NCBI GenBank assembly: GCA_021772095.1
Contig: JADYXR010000258.1
Coordinates: 1-39,464 of the forward strand
From: Candidatus Obscuribacter sp.
GTDB lineage: Bacteria; Cyanobacteriota; Vampirovibrionia; Obscuribacterales; Obscuribacteraceae
Length of the DNA stretch: 39,464 bases
Reading direction: 5' to 3'
The position numbers and the translations under genes were made by a program. This document shows positions 9,017-17,312 of the stretch, piece by piece. Within the stretch, counting starts at the first letter, position 1. Every line of letters starts with the position of its first letter. The notes beneath the pieces were generated by a model that saw nothing but the letters and a program-made list of their open reading frames with translations, was not told the DNA's origin and searched no databases.

Positions 9017-10378
9017 TTATTTTCTCTTCGGATCTTTCCACGAATCCTGACCAACCGGCATCGCAAAGATCGGCTTGCCATCTTTGGCGACCACGAAAGT
9101 GAAATCAGTATTGATCGTGAATTTTGGTTCTTTCATCATCTGGAAGCCGCGTGTCGCACTCATCGCTATCGCTTGTTTTGCGTCGAAACCGTTTTCGTCC
9201 ATCTTGAGGATGGTGTTCATTTTTGCCTGTGAGATTTGCAGATCGCCGCCTTTCATCCCTTTCAGCCAGTTTAGATCCTCTGTGACAGCTAAGTCGACCA
9301 TTGGAGCTCGGATAATGCCTTCACTTACAGCGGTTGAATCGTTTGTTTTAGCAATCAATGCCTTTGCTTGTTCCATGGCTTGCTCACCAGTGATACCAGG
9401 TTTGTTCGGAATTGCATAAATAGTGGTGCCATCAGTCGGATCTTTCATCAGCTCCAGAACTGGTTTCCCATCCACATTATGAACTACTCCAGCCTTGTCG
9501 ATTGCTGCAAATCTTTTACCGTCGGGCGTTTCTAAGCCGCTCTTTGTAGCTTTCCATTCCTTCTTGATATTCGTGATTCCGGCAACAGCTTCCTCGTCTT
9601 CACGCTCCACAAGCATTCGTGGGTGACCATTCTTCTCGAGATAGTCGTTAACTTCTTTCGGAGTGCCGGCTTTAGCATCCACCATCCCTGGTGGCAAACT
9701 TTTTGCTAGTTCCGCAACCTTTGGATCTCTCATTGCGTCGAGTAGCTTCTGCTGCGAAGCGTTAGCCGCCTTCCATGGTGCCTTCGCCCAGTCTTCGGAC
9801 GACGTCATTGCTTTTTGGAAAAGTACATCGGACGGGAATTGCTTAGTATCAGCTTTATCGGTACTTCCAGTCGGTGCACCTGGCTTTTCCAATTTCTTTT
9901 CGGCCAGATCTGTAGTTAGCCGATTGCCGATGTCCTTGATGTGAACGCCTTTTATTTCAGGGTGTTTTTCGCCTGAGGTGGTGGCCTCAAGGTGTCTGAC
10001 GGTTAACTTCCCGTCTTTCACTTCCGCGAGAATGCCTTTGCCATCGACTGTTGAGTTGTTGATGTTTTTCTCGAAATCTTTTACTGCTTGGTTTTTTGTA
10101 GCTTCATCACCAATTGTTCTATCGTAAACAGATTTGAATGACTTTGCGAGGTCTTTGTTGATGTTGTCGAACCGCTCCGGTCCGCCCGGTGCGTTATAAA
10201 CCGCGTTCAGTTGATCGCCTAGCGCTCCTGAAGTTTTCGGTTGCGATTCTTTTAAACCGCTGACGTCGCCGACTTGCAATTTATTGGAATCGATGCCTTG
10301 TTCGACCGGCGCGGTGCCGGGTTTGAGATTCTCGACGGGCGCTTTTTCAGCAGCAACTTCTGTTCGTGGATTAGCCAT
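9017..10378 (-). CDS. Cytoplasmic protein with a serpin-like C-terminal half
   Basis: 453 residues. ATG at 10378 is chosen because GAGG precedes it by six nt and the upstream in-frame extension has no such site. There is no signal peptide. Residues 1-50 are low-complexity. Residues about 260-445 follow the serpin C-terminal order: a KKEW element, LELMKDPTDGTTIYAIP (compare the ELPY...LP strand), APMVDLAVTEDLNWL (compare PKF...DL..L), LQISQAKMNTILKMDENGFDAKQA (compare the VS..HK...EV.E.G.EA hinge, here 394-402), then FTINTDFTFVVAKDGKPIFAM (compare the PF.F.I......FMG signature, 420-440). The terminal signature is degenerate: the usual Pro and first hydrophobic residue are not kept. The N-terminal half is not recognisable as serpin. 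If the assignment is right, it would be a protease-inhibitor-like protein. It was recognised by eye only. Transcription diverges from the glycosylase gene at 10600. Confidence 0.6.
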   Translation of the reverse strand: MANPRTEVAAEKAPVENLKPGTAPVEQGIDSNKLQVGDVSGLKESQPKTSGALGDQLNAVYNAPGGPERFDNINKDLAKSFKSVYDRTIGDEATKNQAVKDFEKNINNSTVDGKGILAEVKDGKLTVRHLEATTSGEKHPEIKGVHIKDIGNRLTTDLAEKKLEKPGAPTGSTDKADTKQFPSDVLFQKAMTSSEDWAKAPWKAANASQQKLLDAMRDPKVAELAKSLPPGMVDAKAGTPKEVNDYLEKNGHPRMLVEREDEEAVAGITNIKKEWKATKSGLETPDGKRFAAIDKAGVVHNVDGKPVLELMKDPTDGTTIYAIPNKPGITGEQAMEQAKALIAKTNDSTAVSEGIIRAPMVDLAVTEDLNWLKGMKGGDLQISQAKMNTILKMDENGFDAKQAIAMSATRGFQMMKEPKFTINTDFTFVVAKDGKPIFAMPVGQDSWKDPKRK

Positions 10379-10599
10379 AACAAACCTCAAAATATCGCAG
10401 CGTGGTAATTGCCTTGAATAATAGGCGAGCAACATCACGGCAACGTGACGGTCCGCTCCTCTTTCATATGCCCGCGAGCACGAAGGGGTTAACCTCTCAC
10501 GGCCTTAGCCCGTTGTGTGGGCGTTCTCAGAGCCGGGTGTCCCAGTTATCTATGAATATTTGGTGACAGCTTCACTGAAAATCATGTCAAAATACGCCA

Positions 10600-11643
10600 G
10601 TGGATAATGAAATACATAACCTTCGTGCCCGAGCAATCGCCAATACCTTTTTCCGACCAACCACGTTGCCGGATGCGTTTTTGAAACTCGGCTTTGTTCA
10701 AGCGGACCCGATACGATCGCCTGCGACGGCGCAGGATTTGATTTTGCGGCATCGAGTCAAGGGTTATCGCGCTGGCGATCTCGAACGGCGATATTCGTCG
10801 TTGGAAATCGAAGAAGATTACTTGTATGCCTATGGTTTCATGCCGCGCGAACACTGGCAATTGCTTCATCCTCGAAATTTCGATGCTCTGTCGAAATTCG
10901 AAAAACAAGTTTTGAAAGTCGTTCAAACGCACAATGAAATTCATCCACGCGAACTCGAACAGTATTTCGGAAATGAACGTGTGGTCAACGCATGGGGCGG
11001 CAATTCCAAAGCCACCACAGCTGTGTTGGACTCGCTTCAGTATCGTGGATTGTTGCGCGTCGCTCGCCGAGAGAAAGGTATTCGAGTTTATGCGCCGACG
11101 GAAAAGACCATGGAGAACTACACTCCAGCACAACGTTCGAAAATACTGATACTGCTTTTGACTAAAATATTTGCGCCTGCGCTTGAAAAGAATTTGCGAA
11201 AACTTAGATTCTCGAAACCTCCTGATTGCAATACCCGAGCCACTCTTGACGAACTGATTGCGACCGGTGAAATTCGCAGAGAAATTGTGAATGGCATCTC
11301 CTATCTCTTGCCTGCTGTCAATGAGTCTGTTCCAGTGTCCAAACCAATTGTTCGTTTTTTAGCACCATTCGATCCTCTGGTTTGGGATCGTGAGCGCTTT
11401 GAATTGTTCTGGAATTGGCAGTATCGCTTCGAGGCCTACACGCCTGTCGCCAAGCGTGTTCGTGGATATTATGCGATGCCGTTGCTTTGGCAGGATGACA
11501 TCATTGGTTGGGTGAATGTTCACAAAAAAGATGGTGGCATCGATTTTGAATTCGGTTATCGTGAGAAACGGCCAAAGAGCGCTGAGTTTAAATCTGAACT
11601 TGAGGCAGAAATGGAACGATTCAAGTCGTTTTTAAAACTATAG
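10600..11643 (+). CDS. Winged-helix DNA glycosylase, AlkX/YcaQ family
   Basis: 347 residues. It belongs to the HTH_42 (YcaQ/AlkZ) family, which excises alkylated or cross-linked bases. The N-terminal region carries the family catalytic motif as Val-Gln-Ala-Asp in GFVQADPIRSP; Gln-x-Asp is the AlkX form, while AlkZ enzymes have Gln-x-Gln. Also seen are YAYGFMPREHW, a family-typical element after the first winged helix, and FLAPFDPLVWDRERFELFWNWQYRFEAYTP, the strongly conserved C-terminal block. The GTG at 10600 is the first possible start after an in-frame stop at 10576 and has no clear Shine-Dalgarno sequence. A seven-codon reading frame starts at the ATG at 10584 and ends just after the GTG. 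The family is secure; the exact lesion range is not. Confidence 0.85.
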   Translation: MDNEIHNLRARAIANTFFRPTTLPDAFLKLGFVQADPIRSPATAQDLILRHRVKGYRAGDLERRYSSLEIEEDYLYAYGFMPREHWQLLHPRNFDALSKFEKQVLKVVQTHNEIHPRELEQYFGNERVVNAWGGNSKATTAVLDSLQYRGLLRVARREKGIRVYAPTEKTMENYTPAQRSKILILLLTKIFAPALEKNLRKLRFSKPPDCNTRATLDELIATGEIRREIVNGISYLLPAVNESVPVSKPIVRFLAPFDPLVWDRERFELFWNWQYRFEAYTPVAKRVRGYYAMPLLWQDDIIGWVNVHKKDGGIDFEFGYREKRPKSAEFKSELEAEMERFKSFLKL

Positions 11644-11694
11644 AATTTCACAAATCTTCTTTGATTGGTTGAGTTCATCAGGGATTAACGGTAC

Positions 11695-11783
11695 CATCAG
11701 CAATCCACGCGCGAAAGCAACACCAATCCATGCGCTGAACATCATTAAACCAAGCTTAAAAGCATCAGCAATCCATGCACGAA
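11695..11783. repeat. Imperfect direct repeats of about 21 bp after the glycosylase gene
   Basis: The 21-bp element starting CATCAGCAATCCA occurs at 11695-11715 and 11763-11783 (19 of 21 identical), with a third partial copy (CAATCCATGCGC) near 11726. They lie between the glycosylase stop and the acetyltransferase start. Confidence 0.6.
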
Positions 11784-11798
11784 CGTTAGAGGCAGGAC

Positions 11799-12341
11799 GT
11801 GAACCAACAGAAACATAAATTAAGCGGACGAATTGCAGAACTCGCCGATATCGAACCGCTAGAAAAACTCATTCAATATGCTTTCCGCGGAGGCAAAAGT
11901 GCGAAATCTTGGACTGGAGAAGAGCATCTTGTCCGCGGTCCGCGCATAACGCTGAAGGGACTGGAAGAAATTATCTCGGGTCAAGATCAGGTCGTTCTAA
12001 TCGCAGAAATTTCCGAAAGCGATCAAAAAAAGATTGTTGGTTGTATCCACCTGAAGAAAGAAAATAATCACGGACACGTCGGTATGCTCGCGGTCGATCC
12101 CGATCTTCAGAGCAGCGGAGCGGGAAAGTTTTTGATGGGTTGGTGCGAAAGTTATGCGAGAGAACATTATAGTTCGACCGAAATGGTCGGCGAGGTTGTC
12201 TCGGGACGTCCTGAATTAATGGACTGGTATCATCGTCTCGGATATAAAGAAACGGGCGATACTGCGCCTTTTAATCCGGACGGCGTCGAGCATTTAGTCG
12301 ATGGATTGTTCTTTGTCAAAATCAGTAAGCCGATTAATTAG
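11799..12341 (+). CDS. GNAT-family N-acetyltransferase
   Basis: 180 residues. GTG at 11799 follows AGAGG by six nt. The acetyl-CoA-binding motif A is VGMLAVDPDLQSSGAGKFLM, containing the Gln-x-x-Gly-x-Gly loop, preceded by the strand IVGCIHLKKE. The C-terminal GRPELMDWYHRLGYKETG is the usual motif B region of small-molecule or peptide acetyltransferases, with the WYxRLGY element. The substrate cannot be predicted. The protein is cytoplasmic with no extra domain. It follows the glycosylase gene in the same direction after 155 nt that contain direct repeats, so co-transcription is possible but not clear. Confidence 0.88.
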   Translation: MNQQKHKLSGRIAELADIEPLEKLIQYAFRGGKSAKSWTGEEHLVRGPRITLKGLEEIISGQDQVVLIAEISESDQKKIVGCIHLKKENNHGHVGMLAVDPDLQSSGAGKFLMGWCESYAREHYSSTEMVGEVVSGRPELMDWYHRLGYKETGDTAPFNPDGVEHLVDGLFFVKISKPIN

Positions 12342-12404
12342 CACTATCTGTGGTGGCTTGCTTGTTCTTTGATCTAGACGAGACAAACTGCTCTTCCGAT
12401 TGCA

Positions 12405-13211
12405 TTAATTTTCAGCGTACATTTTGTTAAATCCACCCTGGCTGTTCCTGAGAAGCGTGGCGAATGGTCTTCGAGCAACAGCTTGTTGGAGCGCTGTAGA
12501 GCTGGAATAGCCATTGTTGTATGCGCCGTAAGAGGGAGCGTATTGGCAATTGCCGGAAGTCGCACCAACCTGATTGTTGACATTGAGGTGCGGCATTTGA
12601 TTGTTTCCATGGAAGCTCTGCATTTTGTACGCAGCAGCTAAACGTTGAAGTTCTTGCATTCGCAGTTGTCTTGAGCCACCATAGCCGCCACCAGAAACGG
12701 AACTGTAGCTGGTACGGGGTGCGCCACCAGCGTAGCCCCCGGCTTCATTACCATACGCGGCCGAATGCGTGTTCATTCCGCTTCCGAACTGCGTGCCGCC
12801 ACCGAATCCACTGTTCTGCATTGGGCTGGCGGCCTGCATATGATTTCGCAAACGTTGACTCCAGATTGCCTCACCCTCTGCTTGCCCCTGCCGAAAGTGG
12901 CGTCCTAAACCACTGCCATCACCGCCGCCCCAACGTCCGGACGAATTCGAATCGCCACCCCATCGAGAACCGCCACTGTCATCATCGCTTGATGGTGGCG
13001 CGAATCTATCCAAGCCATGTCGAGCGCGGGCTTCGCTTGCACGATAGCCGTCGTGCGGACCGTCATCATCAGGAGTGCCGTGATGATATCTGTACATGCT
13101 GGCCGCGTAGCCGTTCGGTTGATTGGGATTGTCGTCGCGCCAATTGTCAGCTGACGCGCTTCCGCAGTTTAAAAACAAAGACAAAACTGTCAGGCAGTGC
13201 AAAAATTTCAA
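12405..13211 (-). CDS. Secreted Gly/Ser/Asn-rich protein of unknown function
   Basis: 268 residues. The TTG at 13211 is chosen because GGAG lies nine nt upstream (13221-13224) and it opens directly into a signal peptide (KFLHCLTVLSLFLNCGSASA, cleavage after ASA). An upstream TTG at 13253 would bury the signal peptide. The mature protein is low-complexity: Asp/Gly/Ser-rich blocks with RWGGGDGSG and SGGGYGGSRQ, many Asn and Tyr residues, and no conserved domain recognised. Five cysteines or fewer and no membrane segment are seen after the signal. It may be an extracellular-matrix or surface component. It converges with the acetyltransferase gene (63 nt between stops). Confidence 0.65.
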   Translation of the reverse strand: MKFLHCLTVLSLFLNCGSASADNWRDDNPNQPNGYAASMYRYHHGTPDDDGPHDGYRASEARARHGLDRFAPPSSDDDSGGSRWGGDSNSSGRWGGGDGSGLGRHFRQGQAEGEAIWSQRLRNHMQAASPMQNSGFGGGTQFGSGMNTHSAAYGNEAGGYAGGAPRTSYSSVSGGGYGGSRQLRMQELQRLAAAYKMQSFHGNNQMPHLNVNNQVGATSGNCQYAPSYGAYNNGYSSSTALQQAVARRPFATLLRNSQGGFNKMYAEN

Positions 13212-13404
13212 TCGGCGCAGCTCCGTTTGACCACATCCTAATATATGCCTCAAAGTGCTCTTAATGTAACCGCAATCTGGCGTGACGAGAACTGACGCGA
13301 CGCGAAAAGCACGAATTGAGGAGCACGCGAGTATGCACGGTTAGAACAAACACCGTAAGAACATGCACGGCGAGACTACATATTTAAGTTGACTGCCACA
13401 CGTT

Positions 13405-14061
13405 TTATTTTAACCAGCGAATTTTACCGGTTTTTAAATCGCGAATCGCGCCGACTATCCCAACTTTTTTGGACTCTACTGCGCTTTTAATGCCAGGGCT
13501 TTTCATTGTGTGTGCAATCGAACGTCGCACGTTCTCTTCAATTGCAGCTATCTCCAGCTCGTCGCCTGTGAGCGCCGTATTCTTCGCTTTCGCGGCTTCC
13601 ACGGCTGGGCGGATTTCATCCATCAGCAAGGGTAACGTTCCCTTCAAGTCCTGACCGCCGGATATGGCGGCTTTAACTGCTCCGCACTGAGTGTGTCCGA
13701 GAACAACGATCAGCGGCGTATGCAAATACAAAGCACCATATTCGATCGACGCGAGTTCTGCCATCTCGCAAACATTGCCTGCGACTCGCACCACAAACAG
13801 ATCCCCAAACCCTTTGTCAAAAGCAGTTTCCACTGGAACCCGCGCATCGGCACAACTCAACACGCTTGCAACCGGTGTCTGTCCTTCGGTCGCAGTACGC
13901 AAACGCCGTATCGGATCGATGCGAGGATATTTTGTGATTCCTTGCAGATAGCGCTCATTCCCCTGTTTTAAATTTTCGAGTGCTTGTTCCCATGTCAAGG
14001 CATGAGCTGGCATCGCCGACATCAATAAAACGAATCCCGAGAGCAGAATAGAAAATCGCAT
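13405..14061 (-). CDS. Exported beta-class carbonic anhydrase
   Basis: 218 residues. It catalyses reversible CO2 hydration. The zinc ligands are Cys70, His123 and Cys126, and the Asp72-Arg74 dyad is present in SCADAR; GHTQCGAVKAA is the classical second motif. The length fits prokaryotic beta enzymes. Residues 1-21 are a clear signal peptide (SILLSGFVLLMSAMPAHA), so the enzyme acts in the periplasm or outside, unlike most cytoplasmic beta enzymes. ATG at 14061 is preceded by AGGA with six nt spacing. It follows PaaN in the same direction after 187 nt that contain tandem repeats. A second, divergent carbonic-anhydrase-like protein lies at 33990-34613. Confidence 0.93.
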   Translation of the reverse strand: MRFSILLSGFVLLMSAMPAHALTWEQALENLKQGNERYLQGITKYPRIDPIRRLRTATEGQTPVASVLSCADARVPVETAFDKGFGDLFVVRVAGNVCEMAELASIEYGALYLHTPLIVVLGHTQCGAVKAAISGGQDLKGTLPLLMDEIRPAVEAAKAKNTALTGDELEIAAIEENVRRSIAHTMKSPGIKSAVESKKVGIVGAIRDLKTGKIRWLK

Positions 14062-14156
14062 AAGCCATCCTGGTGAAAGAAAGTCAAACTATATCACTAC
14101 TGACAGAGTTCAGCGTGACGCAGGGAATTGCAATCTCTTCATTGATTGAAGAGAAA

Positions 14157-14230
14157 TTTTGGATAGAGCGAAAGTTTTGCTTGGATAGAACTAAATTTTG
14201 GTTAGAGCTAAAGTATCGGATAGAACTCGG
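14157..14230. repeat. Four degenerate tandem repeats of 17-22 bp just beyond the PaaN stop
   Basis: A GGATAGAAC/GGTTAGAGC core recurs at 14161, 14183, 14200 and 14218, each flanked by TTTTG and AAA. Spacings are 22, 17 and 18 bp. The block begins 19 nt downstream of the PaaN stop on the minus strand and lies upstream of the carbonic anhydrase gene. Confidence 0.7.
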
Positions 14231-14248
14231 TTTCAATAGACCTAGAGT

Positions 14249-15946
14249 TTATGGAACAAACACTCTCGATTGGATTCTTACGAATCGCTTCACGACGAAT
14301 TCCGCATTCGTGAACGACGCGTTGCCGGAAGGATTACCGCCGGTGACGTGGAAGTCAGAGAATCCAGAGTTCTGATTGACATAAATATTGCCAGTGAGAT
14401 TGAATGAAACCGGTGTTCCAGTCTCGGCCATTTGCATTGCAATCTTTTCCATCAACTCAGGGTCTTGAGTGTAGGCACTACAGCTGATGGCACCGTGTTC
14501 GCGCGCATTGCCTGAGGCGAGTTCAAGACTCTCGGCAGAATCTTTGGTCGGAATGATAAACACAATCGGTCCGAACATCTCACCTTTGATGATGTCGCGT
14601 TTATTTCTCTCAACTTCGATGATCACCGGGCTTTGAGTGGTGGCATCAGGAAATTCCGGATTAGCGATCGGCTTGCTCTCCAGCAAAATTTTGCCACCAA
14701 GTCCGCTCGCTTTTTTGACGCGCTCAATTGTTGCTTTGCTTTGGATTGCACCAGCGACAGCATGTCCTGCTTTCGGGTGCTCCACAAGTCCCTTCGTCGC
14801 ATTGACGATTGCGTTCTCGACGTCGGCAAGTGAAGCGTGTCCCTCTTTTAGTTTGATACCGGATTCGGGGACATAAATGTTTTGTGGTGCGGTGCACATT
14901 TGCCCGCTGTAAAGACTGACACTAAATGCGATGTTCTTTGCCATCGCTTCGAGATCATCAACGCTGTCGATGATGACGCTGTTGATACCAGCCTTTTCAG
15001 TGAAGACAATCTTGCCTGGCAGCTCTTCGACGTAACGCCCGAACTCACTGCCACCAGTAAAGTCGATGATGCGAACTGATGAGTGTTCTGCGAGTTTTTT
15101 CGTGATTTGTTTTTCGGTTGTATCGACTGCAAGCATCACGAGATTTGGACTGAAACCATTCTCGCTCAATACTTCTTGAATGACGCCGACCACAATTGCC
15201 ATCGGGTAGATTGCCTTGGGATGCGGTTTGACGATGACTGCATTGCCTGCAATCAAACTGGCGTAAAGTCCTGGCATCGAATTCCAAGTGGGGAAAGTGG
15301 CGCAGCCGATCGACAATCCCAATCCGCGACCGACATTGGTTCCGAACTTTTCAAGTTTCAAGCTGAACTTTCCAGCAGGTTTTTCCCAGCTGATGTGATC
15401 GGGAAAGCGCGTCAACTCTTGATAGCCCAGAGCAATTGCCTCGAGCGCACGATCTGCCGCATGCGGCCCGCTTGCCTGGAAGCTCATCATAAAAGCCTGT
15501 CCAGTGGTGTGCATGGTGGCATGCGCAATTTCGAAGAAGTGAGTTTTCAACCGTTGCAAACTCTCGATCAAAATACCGGCGCGAGTTTTGGGGTCTGTGT
15601 GCTTCCAGTCTTGGCTTGCTTTCTCAGAAGCTTTAATGTAGGAGTCGATGTCAGTATAGACCGGATAGCTGATGCCTAGCGGTTTGCCGGTGTATGGGCT
15701 TTCTTCGTCGCTGGCCAACCAGGAGTCGGAGTCTTGCTTGAGGCGTTCAAACTTGCCTCCCATTTGAGACTCAAACTGTTTCTTTTGGTCAGCTTCAGCC
15801 GTTTCGCCGTACTCTTGAGGCGAAGGCATTTCAGGAAATGGCGTGTAGTGTTCGCGCTTCTGCACTGCCGCGGTTGCTTCTTTGAGCATCGCTTCGTGCT
15901 TTTCAAAGATTGAACCAATGGTTTTGAGGGGTTTGAAAATTTGCAT
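14249..15946 (-). CDS. paaN: PaaN-type aldehyde dehydrogenase (phenylacetate-pathway protein)
   Basis: 565 residues. ATG at 15946 is used because GGAG precedes it by seven nt; the nine residues upstream have no such site. It has the PaaN long form of the aldehyde dehydrogenase fold without a C-terminal MaoC hydratase domain. Catalytic features: cofactor-loop Asn222 in TFPTWNS, FTGGSEFG (296-303), general base Glu317 in FTEKAG, nucleophile Cys351 in GQMCTAPQNI and EMFGPIVF near 470. The family oxidises the ring-opened semialdehyde in aerobic phenylacetate breakdown. No paaA-K, paaF, paaG or paaZ partner is in the window, so the substrate here may differ. It is divergent from the DUF1460 gene, with a small palindrome between them. 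Confidence 0.88.
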   Translation of the reverse strand: MQIFKPLKTIGSIFEKHEAMLKEATAAVQKREHYTPFPEMPSPQEYGETAEADQKKQFESQMGGKFERLKQDSDSWLASDEESPYTGKPLGISYPVYTDIDSYIKASEKASQDWKHTDPKTRAGILIESLQRLKTHFFEIAHATMHTTGQAFMMSFQASGPHAADRALEAIALGYQELTRFPDHISWEKPAGKFSLKLEKFGTNVGRGLGLSIGCATFPTWNSMPGLYASLIAGNAVIVKPHPKAIYPMAIVVGVIQEVLSENGFSPNLVMLAVDTTEKQITKKLAEHSSVRIIDFTGGSEFGRYVEELPGKIVFTEKAGINSVIIDSVDDLEAMAKNIAFSVSLYSGQMCTAPQNIYVPESGIKLKEGHASLADVENAIVNATKGLVEHPKAGHAVAGAIQSKATIERVKKASGLGGKILLESKPIANPEFPDATTQSPVIIEVERNKRDIIKGEMFGPIVFIIPTKDSAESLELASGNAREHGAISCSAYTQDPELMEKIAMQMAETGTPVSFNLTGNIYVNQNSGFSDFHVTGGNPSGNASFTNAEFVVKRFVRIQSRVFVP

Positions 15947-16032
15947 AGAAGAACTCCAACTCCGATGAATCACGCTGTAATAACTTTACGGCATGATTCT
16001 TCGAGTTCGCCTGAACGATATTCTTTCTTATG

Positions 16033-16048
16033 ATTGTTTTCGAACAAT
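16033..16048. promoter_or_regulatory. 16-bp dyad between paaN and the amidase-like gene
   Basis: ATTGTT-TTCG-AACAAT is a perfect 6-bp inverted repeat with a TTCG centre. It lies 87 nt upstream of paaN and 129 nt upstream of the amidase-like start, between divergent genes. It could be an operator for either; no regulator gene is adjacent. Confidence 0.35.
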
Positions 16049-16176
16049 ACTCTCGGAGACTCACGGGCGAGGACCATCGGCTGAATTCGAAGCCGCCAAG
16101 TGGACAACCGCTTCGAGAGTTCAATGAATCAAATGACAACTAGTTGCTAAACTATATTCACCTTTGGACTGAACAA

Positions 16177-17055
16177 ATGTTTTCTCGTCGAATTTTCATC
16201 TCAAGCCTGATTTTGCTTTTCCTCACCGCCTCAAACAGCCAGTGTGGCTGGTCTGCAACGAATGACGCTGTCCAGGGAAGCGCAGTTTTCAATCGCATTG
16301 TCAGTCAATCAAACTCGAACAATTGGCGTGCACTGCCAATCGGCGAGCTTATGGGTCAAGTGGCTAAGCAACTAGAAGGCACTCCGTATAAATCCAACTC
16401 GCTCGACTCATCACCCGATCGTGAGGTTTGCACAGTAAACCTTGATGGATTAGATTGCGTGACTTTTTTCGAAAACGTTTTGGGTTTTGTCAGAATGATC
16501 AAAAAAGGCGAGCGCACTCAAAACGATCTCGTTAAGCAAGTCACGTCAACTCGCTATCGCGGTGGTATCGTCGGCGATTACACATCGAGATTGCACTACC
16601 TCAGTGATTGGTTTTACGAAAATGAGTCCAAGCATGTGGTCAAAGTACTTTCCGACCTTCCTGGCGCAGAAACTTTGAAATGCAAAATCAGATTCATGAG
16701 CACGCATCCGGCTAGCTACGAACAGTTGGTTAAGTATCCAAACTTAGTTGCAAAAATCAAACAACAAGAAGATGCAATCAATAAACGTCCTGTGAAGTTC
16801 GTGCCGATGAGTAAAATGGCAGCTGCGGAGCCGCTTCTACAAACCGGGGACATTGTGGCAATCTGCACCACGATTCCAGGGCTCGATGTCGCGCACACCG
16901 GTTTAGTGGTGCGCACCGCTGATGGTGTCGCACACTTTATGGACGCGTCGTCAAAGTTTCGCAAAGTAACTTTGGAAGCCGGCAGTATAAGTCAATACCT
17001 CAGTCGAAATAAAACATGGACCGGCGCGATATTCGCCCGACCGCTAGAGCCGTAA
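16177..17055 (+). CDS. Exported DUF1460 protein (N-acetylmuramoyl-L-alanine-amidase-like)
   Basis: 292 residues. The ATG at 16177 opens directly into a signal peptide (FISSLILLFLTASNSQC...); an in-frame TTG at 16144 would add eleven residues before it. A GGA lies about ten nt upstream. The DUF1460 family has an NlpC/P60-like fold and is linked to peptidoglycan amidase activity. The catalytic cysteine is in LDGLDCVTFFENVL (Cys94), the histidine in DVAHTGLVV (His240), and VAHFMDASS follows. SRLHYLSDW (around 137-145) is another family hallmark. It is likely periplasmic and acts on cell-wall fragments. Family assignment is good; activity is inferred. Confidence 0.85.
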   Translation: MFSRRIFISSLILLFLTASNSQCGWSATNDAVQGSAVFNRIVSQSNSNNWRALPIGELMGQVAKQLEGTPYKSNSLDSSPDREVCTVNLDGLDCVTFFENVLGFVRMIKKGERTQNDLVKQVTSTRYRGGIVGDYTSRLHYLSDWFYENESKHVVKVLSDLPGAETLKCKIRFMSTHPASYEQLVKYPNLVAKIKQQEDAINKRPVKFVPMSKMAAAEPLLQTGDIVAICTTIPGLDVAHTGLVVRTADGVAHFMDASSKFRKVTLEAGSISQYLSRNKTWTGAIFARPLEP

Positions 17056-17123
17056 TTAGCACGTGTTCAACTGGTACTACTTCGATTTTGGATCAGGGCT
17101 GGTTGCTGTCTAAACCCAGGAAT

Positions 17124-17146
17124 CTCTCGTTCTTAAGGACGGAGAG
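17124..17146 (+). other. Stem-loop after the amidase-like gene
   Basis: CTCTC-GTTCTT pairs with AAGGAC-G-GAGAG with one bulge and one G-U pair, 69 nt after the stop. No T-tract follows, so it is a weak terminator candidate at best. Confidence 0.3.
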
Positions 17147-17220
17147 GACGTCAATGTGTTCTGCCCTTCAAATTGATCTTTTGAATCGCGCTTTTGCTGT
17201 CGAGTCAAGCTGTCGCAGCG

Positions 17221-17288
17221 TCTCACGACTTTCTCACATTCTTCCAATATTATTCACTTGACAAGCGGCTTGGTTGCAAGTCGTTTCT
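17221..17288 (+). promoter_or_regulatory. Upstream block shared with the paralogous gene at 22089
   Basis: The first 18 nt (17221-17238) are identical to the block upstream of the paralogous gene on the other strand (22168-22185). Further matches are AATATTAT (17246-17253), CTTGAC (17257-17262) and GTCGTTTCT (17280-17288). TTGACA is a perfect -35 hexamer, but no -10 lies at the right distance. It ends 25 nt before the ATG. Confidence 0.55.
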
Positions 17289-17312
17289 TAATTTCAAGCG
17301 AGATGATTGGAT

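Noticed and set aside
10487..10496. GGTTAACC palindrome in the divergent region at 10379-10599
   Set aside because: Too short to claim as an operator on its own; no second copy was noticed.
14157..14230. Tandem repeats considered as a CRISPR array
   Set aside because: Units are only 17-22 bp, degenerate and without unique spacers, and no cas gene is present.
15083..15679. 198-residue plus-strand frame inside paaN
   Set aside because: It lies over the conserved aldehyde-dehydrogenase core; only the minus strand gives a family match.
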